A stretch of 64,000 nt of DNA from Symsagittifera roscoffensis (taxonomy: Eukaryota; Xenacoelomorpha; Acoela; Convolutidae). The position numbers and the translations under genes were made by a program. The DNA lies in contig NC_087066.1 in assembly GCF_963678635.1 (NCBI RefSeq), positions 11,454,517 to 11,518,516 of the forward strand, given 5' to 3'. Positions 59,760 to 64,000 of the stretch are shown one piece after another. Numbering within the stretch: position 1 is the first letter of the stretch; the number at the start of each line of letters is the position of its first letter. Below the pieces are notes generated by a model, which ran no database searches, was not told the origin of the DNA, and worked only from the letters and a program-made list of their open reading frames with translations.

Positions 59760-61900
59760 ACACCTGTAAGCCCCTCAGTAGCTCATGCTATCGGGCATCC
59801 ACATTACTCCAACAAGTCTTACGGATTCAACTTAGAACCAATTGCACATCCACCCCTTAAACACTTTGGATTTGGTATATTCATATTGATCCAAAACAGT
59901 ACCTAGAAAATATATAAGCCATGCTTTTTATTCTGAACCTAATCAAGGAAATAAGCAGCTAAAAGGTTAATTGATAGGCGAACACAATTTGATTTGAATC
60001 AAATTATACATAACGCTTGCTTATCGCAAGCGTAATTATACTTTTGGAAAAACTACGTGCGATACAATACTTGCTGAGCTTCGCACCATTTGCGATACAA
60101 CAAGTATAGGACTAAAACAGCAAGACGCTTTAAAACTATCGATGAGGACTTCAAAAGATATTACAGTTGAAAAGAACCAGGAAAACAAAAAACAAAGTTT
60201 TTGTATGTCTATATTTATTGAAGTTTTAGTGCTCTAAGTGAATTTGAATTTGAATATTCGAAACTTTGGGGCCAAAATGTTACTGATCTCATAACGATTA
60301 TCGAAATTTTGTAGGAAACAACATTAGGTAAATAAGCTGACAGAATTAAAGCCAACAGCCAATAAGCTGAAAATCAACCAACATTGTTCGGTAAAATTTT
60401 ACAGGAAAAAAAGATTACCTGCCCAAATATTATCCACGAGAAATATAAATGTACTGCTGAATGCGATGTGGTATACAAAAATCGGAAAGTAAACTAGAGC
60501 TTAATCAACAAAAATGAAAATTTAATAAACCGAGTTGGTAAAATTACAACCAACATTAAAAACAAACTTCGATTCCTCCACACTTTTAAAATACAAACAT
60601 GCTCGAAGTATGTCTGTTATAACAGAAAGTCCCAGTAGATGAATGAATCCAGGACCCAGGAGATCGATCCAAAGTTATTTACTCGAAAAAAGTCTAGTAC
60701 TCGATTTCAATACCCTTTGCTTATCGCAAGGGTAATAAGTTACACTTATTGAACAAAAACTTAAGATAATTGATCAGATTAGGTGATTATATTAGAGTAA
60801 TTATGATGCTTTATACTAAATTTTAACTAACTGATTAATTATGTTCTGCTTACCAGAATGTTTTAGCGCAAAAAATACTATTAAAATGCAGAAACCAATT
60901 ATGACTTTGAAAAACTACTAGAGTTTGAATGAACTTACCTTCTAAGCTAATGATTATTCCAAATTTATTAAATTCACTCGTATTCAATCATATACCTTAG
61001 CTAGAAGAAATTAAACAAGAAAAACACCACTCACCTACAAATTTTTTTTCAATTTTGAATAATGCACTGATTTTGAAAGAAAGGTAATTATAAGCCGACC
61101 TTCCTTTTATGTAAATCCTGTTCAGCTTAGCACTCATAATGTGTGACGTAAATCGAATAGAAGACAACCCTTACCTTTACCTTACAATTGTATGTATCTG
61201 GATTCGATAATAACCAAGTGCGCATGCAAAAGGCGCAAGTTAGCATCAAAAACACGCGAGATTCAAGCAATAGAAAATGTGCTTTTTACATCGCTTCCAA
61301 CAATCGAATTTTAGTTTGTTCCAATTTTCAGGGGAAAAATGGTGCGCGAACTATAGATTTTTCCAACTTGAAATGCCAACTCGCGAAATAACAGCTTAAG
61401 ACAGACCTTTTGCGTCACCTTGAAATATCAATGCCCTTAGAAAGATAATTCAACATTAGAATCTTTATTGATAATGAATGAATGCTTGAAAAAAATATTT
61501 TGACTAAATAATGAAATCTTTGTTCCCAGTCATCTACAGTTGCAAAAGTGCAATTCGCAAAACAAGCAACCAGCGACAAAAATGTGCTTTAAAAATTTTT
61601 CAGAAGCAGAAAAAAGCTCAAAACAAAACAAGATTGCTCAAATCAGGCCAAAGACCTGAAAGTCTGATTTCCTTTTAAGTTTAATCGAATACTTTTAATC
61701 AACCCTGTTCATAAAAAACTTTCCTCTAGACGCTACATAAAAATCAAAGGGATGCAATTAACGTCTAGTGAACAAATATTAAGTCAAAACAAGACTACTC
61801 GTATATCAGGGCAAAGCATTGATGTTCCGATTGCGCCTAAATTGGGATCGAATAGTTGTTGGTAAAAAAAAACATTACAGAACCGTGAAATTTGAACAAT
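59760..61900. other. Non-coding stretch with hairpin repeats
   Basis: Contains a degenerate tRNA-like AGTAGCTCATGCTATCGGGCA near 59779, the hairpin CGCTTGCTTATCGCAAGCG at 60010-60030, a GCTGAGCTTCGCACCATTTGCGAT copy near 60075, and the hairpin-ended repeat 60545-60740. No gene recognised. Confidence 0.45.
60545..60740 (+). repeat. Dispersed repeat ending in a short hairpin, second copy
   Basis: Counterpart of 44130-44340, ending TTTGCTTATCGCAAGGGTAA. Confidence 0.6.
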
Positions 61901-61940
61901 GTCAAACATCAAGAGCAAAAACTGGAGCAGTACAAAATGC

Positions 61941-62377
61941 GACGGATTCGAGTGCCTCATTTCATCTTGGAAAGATTTTGTAGTGCGGGATAATTCGCCA
62001 CGAATATATAAATCGCATTACACTTTCAGCATCATCAATAAAACATTCACAGCGCATGAATTAGTCCGGAGCAGGGCAAAATTGGCAATTATCAAACCCC
62101 AGAGTTTAAAACAAAGAATACAGAGAAAAAATATTATAATTTTGAACTCATGAAGTCGATATCTTCAATGAAGTATAAAAACGGTATGTGAAAATTATTA
62201 TTTGGATCGACAAAAGGTGACTGGGTAAAAAAATCAACCCCAAGCAAAACTATTCTGCATTTCTTCAAAAGCCACACCAAAAATTTGACTCAAACCACTC
62301 TGGAACGAGTTATGAGCCGGCGGACTACATTGCAGCTTAAGAATTAATATCACGAGGTTTATCGCGCAACAACTGTC
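61941..62377 (+). repeat. Direct repeat of about 437 bp, copy 1
   Basis: From GACGGATTCGAGTGCCTCA to CGCGCAACAACTGTC, about 93 percent identical by eye to 63211-63648. It keeps an 84-codon frame (61899-62153) that is broken in the other copy, so it is not treated as a gene. Confidence 0.9.
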
Positions 62378-62429
62378 CTTTCATAATTAGCCTAAATTAA
62401 GCCTAAAAAGGTAAAATTTCAAACCGGTT

Positions 62430-62620
62430 TTTCTCGACACTGGGACAATTTTTTGAAATGTAGCTCAAATCACACCTGAAAGTATTTAATATGATAAAAC
62501 GCTCGACCTTTTCAAATGATTGCTTTTGGCACCTGATTTTAGGCGGAAAACAAAACAGAGAAAAAAAACTGAAACACCCGAAGCGAAAGTTCAACCCCGC
62601 TTTCAGTGGTCGGAACAACA
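62430..62620 (+). repeat. Dispersed repeat (segment C), third copy
   Basis: CGACACTGGGACAATTTTTTG, GGCACCTGATTTTAGG, ACACCCGAAGCGAAAGTT and TTTCAGTGGTCGGAACAAC match 7365-7520 and 50625-50800 in order. Confidence 0.65.
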
Positions 62621-63210
62621 GCAGATCACTGAGACCTATCAACCTACAACTGTGACAAACTTACAATTCCACACATTCTTGATTAATAAATTTCAGTGAG
62701 CAATGAATGTGCTAAATACTGGATATAACTTATTAGTGCATACAAACTGTGCAATGAAATATGCAAATTTCATTGGAAATGAACTCATAAAAACACACCA
62801 GCCATGCTTGAGCAATTATGTCCAACGCTGCGCATGCAGCTAGCTTATCCGCATTCAAGTTCAAAAATAAGAGCACACTTTTTAAAATAGAGCAAAATCC
62901 ACGGCCGCGAGAGGGCTTTGAACAGGGTGAAGTCACATTTGTACCACCGTTCATTGATACCAAAATGAAAAATCGATCCCACAGGCCCCAAAGTTATTCA
63001 ATTTTCAATTCGAAGTCTTTCAGGTCAATTTTTTTACCATGATTAATCAAAATAAGTGTCTATTGTACAAGCAGCGTAAATCCAAACCTGACAAGCATCA
63101 AAAAGGGACCGCCGCAGTCGGTCACCATGTTGGCAAACAGGGGCTACTTCAATGACAGAAGAACCGGATAAATTACAACCAATCAATGGGAACGTCCTTT
63201 AAATTACAAC
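62621..63210. other. Non-coding stretch
   Basis: Overlapping frames on both strands at 62733-63042 are of moderate length but no family is recognised. Confidence 0.35.
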
Positions 63211-63648
63211 GACGGATTCGAGTGCCTCAATTCAACTTGGAAAGATATAGTAGAGCGGGATAATTCGCCACGGATATATAAATCACATAACACTTTCAGC
63301 ATCATTAATAAAATAATCACAGAGCGCATGAATTAGTTCGGAGCAGGGCAAAATTGGCATTTATCAAACCCCAGAGCTTGAAACAAAGAATACAGAGAAA
63401 ATATATTATAATTTTGAACTCATGAAGTCGATATCTTCAATGAAGTAGAAAAACGGTTGGCGAAAATTATTTTTTGGATCGAAAAATGTGACTGGGTAAA
63501 AAAATCAACCCCAAGCAAAAATATTCTTTATTTCTTCATTAGCCACACCAAAAATTTGACTCAAACTACTCTGGAACGAGTTATGAGCCGGCGGACTACA
63601 TTGCAGCTTATGAATTAAAAACACGAAGTTTATCGCGCAACAACTGTC
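63211..63648 (+). repeat. Direct repeat of about 437 bp, copy 2
   Basis: Counterpart of 61941-62377 at +1270, with scattered substitutions and small insertions near 63310-63330. Confidence 0.9.
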
Positions 63649-63779
63649 TCATAATGGCAAATTGAACATTTTCGAGCTCCAATAACTTGAAACAAAACTT
63701 GGCATGGGCAATTTACGGGATTGACCTCAAATCCTCAAAAATAAATAGGGACAACCAATTGCTGTGCAAGTATCACATG

Positions 63780-64000
63780 ATGTTCAGACCATAATCTTCA
63801 AAAATTTACTTTTTTTCCCACTTATTGTCGTTTTTTTTGGGCGAGGTGCAATAAAAGGATCTGAACGAAAGCCTATAACTTAGGAATATTCGACAGTCAG
63901 AGCAAAATAGGCATATTGCACAGTTTTCATCTAAAAGAATGAAATATATTTTAAAAAAACGCGAAAATATTTTTTGCCGATTTCAACTTTTTATGTTTTC
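63780..64000 (+). repeat. Dispersed repeat (segment A), cut by window edge
   Basis: Matches 5145-5400 in order (GATCTGAACGAAAG, TTCGACAGTCAGAGCAAAATAG, CACAGTTTTCATC). Confidence 0.6.

Noticed and set aside
61899-62153. 84-aa ORF
   Set aside because: Lies in a 437-bp direct repeat whose second copy has lost the frame; behaves as repeat DNA.

Overview
This window is nuclear DNA from an AT-rich invertebrate-type animal genome. Coding exons are split by GT-AG introns (one GC-AG), there is an intron-bearing eukaryotic tRNA gene, and most of the sequence is non-coding DNA full of decayed animal transposons and simple repeats. The phylum cannot be read from the sequence alone.

Region 1 (1-10.2 kb, + strand) holds an eight-exon PICK1 gene: a PDZ domain followed by an arfaptin-homology/BAR domain and an acidic, then polar, C-terminal tail. 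Exon phases join cleanly to 510 aa. Its introns carry a SINE-like repeat, GA and GT microsatellites, AT-rich microsatellites and a broken MULE transposase. A second piece of the same MULE lies at the left edge of the window.

Region 2 (10.8-20.4 kb) is repeat country. It holds old, diverged duplications that keep a recognisable reading frame in several copies, a MITE with a 10-bp target duplication, a 198-bp hAT-like MITE, and a 1.1-kb fold-back element.

Region 3 (20.5-40.0 kb) holds a candidate three-exon gene for a heavily N-glycosylated secreted or anchored protein of unknown family. It is interrupted by a nearly identical tandem duplication (period 6.49 kb) that copies its middle exon and a dead retrotransposon gag. 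The two copies of the middle exon cannot both be used in frame.

Region 4 (41-55 kb) holds a three-unit satellite-like array, tRNA-derived repeats, remnants of non-LTR retrotransposons (reverse transcriptase and ORF1), and an intronless minus-strand gene for a snapin-like BLOC-1/BORC subunit.

Region 5 (55.5-64 kb) holds an intron-containing tRNA-Ile(UAU) gene, a long minus-strand Ser/Asn-rich ORF of unknown function, another 198-bp hAT-like MITE and further dispersed repeats.

The recognised genes are not an operon. PICK1 and snapin both act in vesicle trafficking, but nothing in the sequence ties them together beyond proximity.
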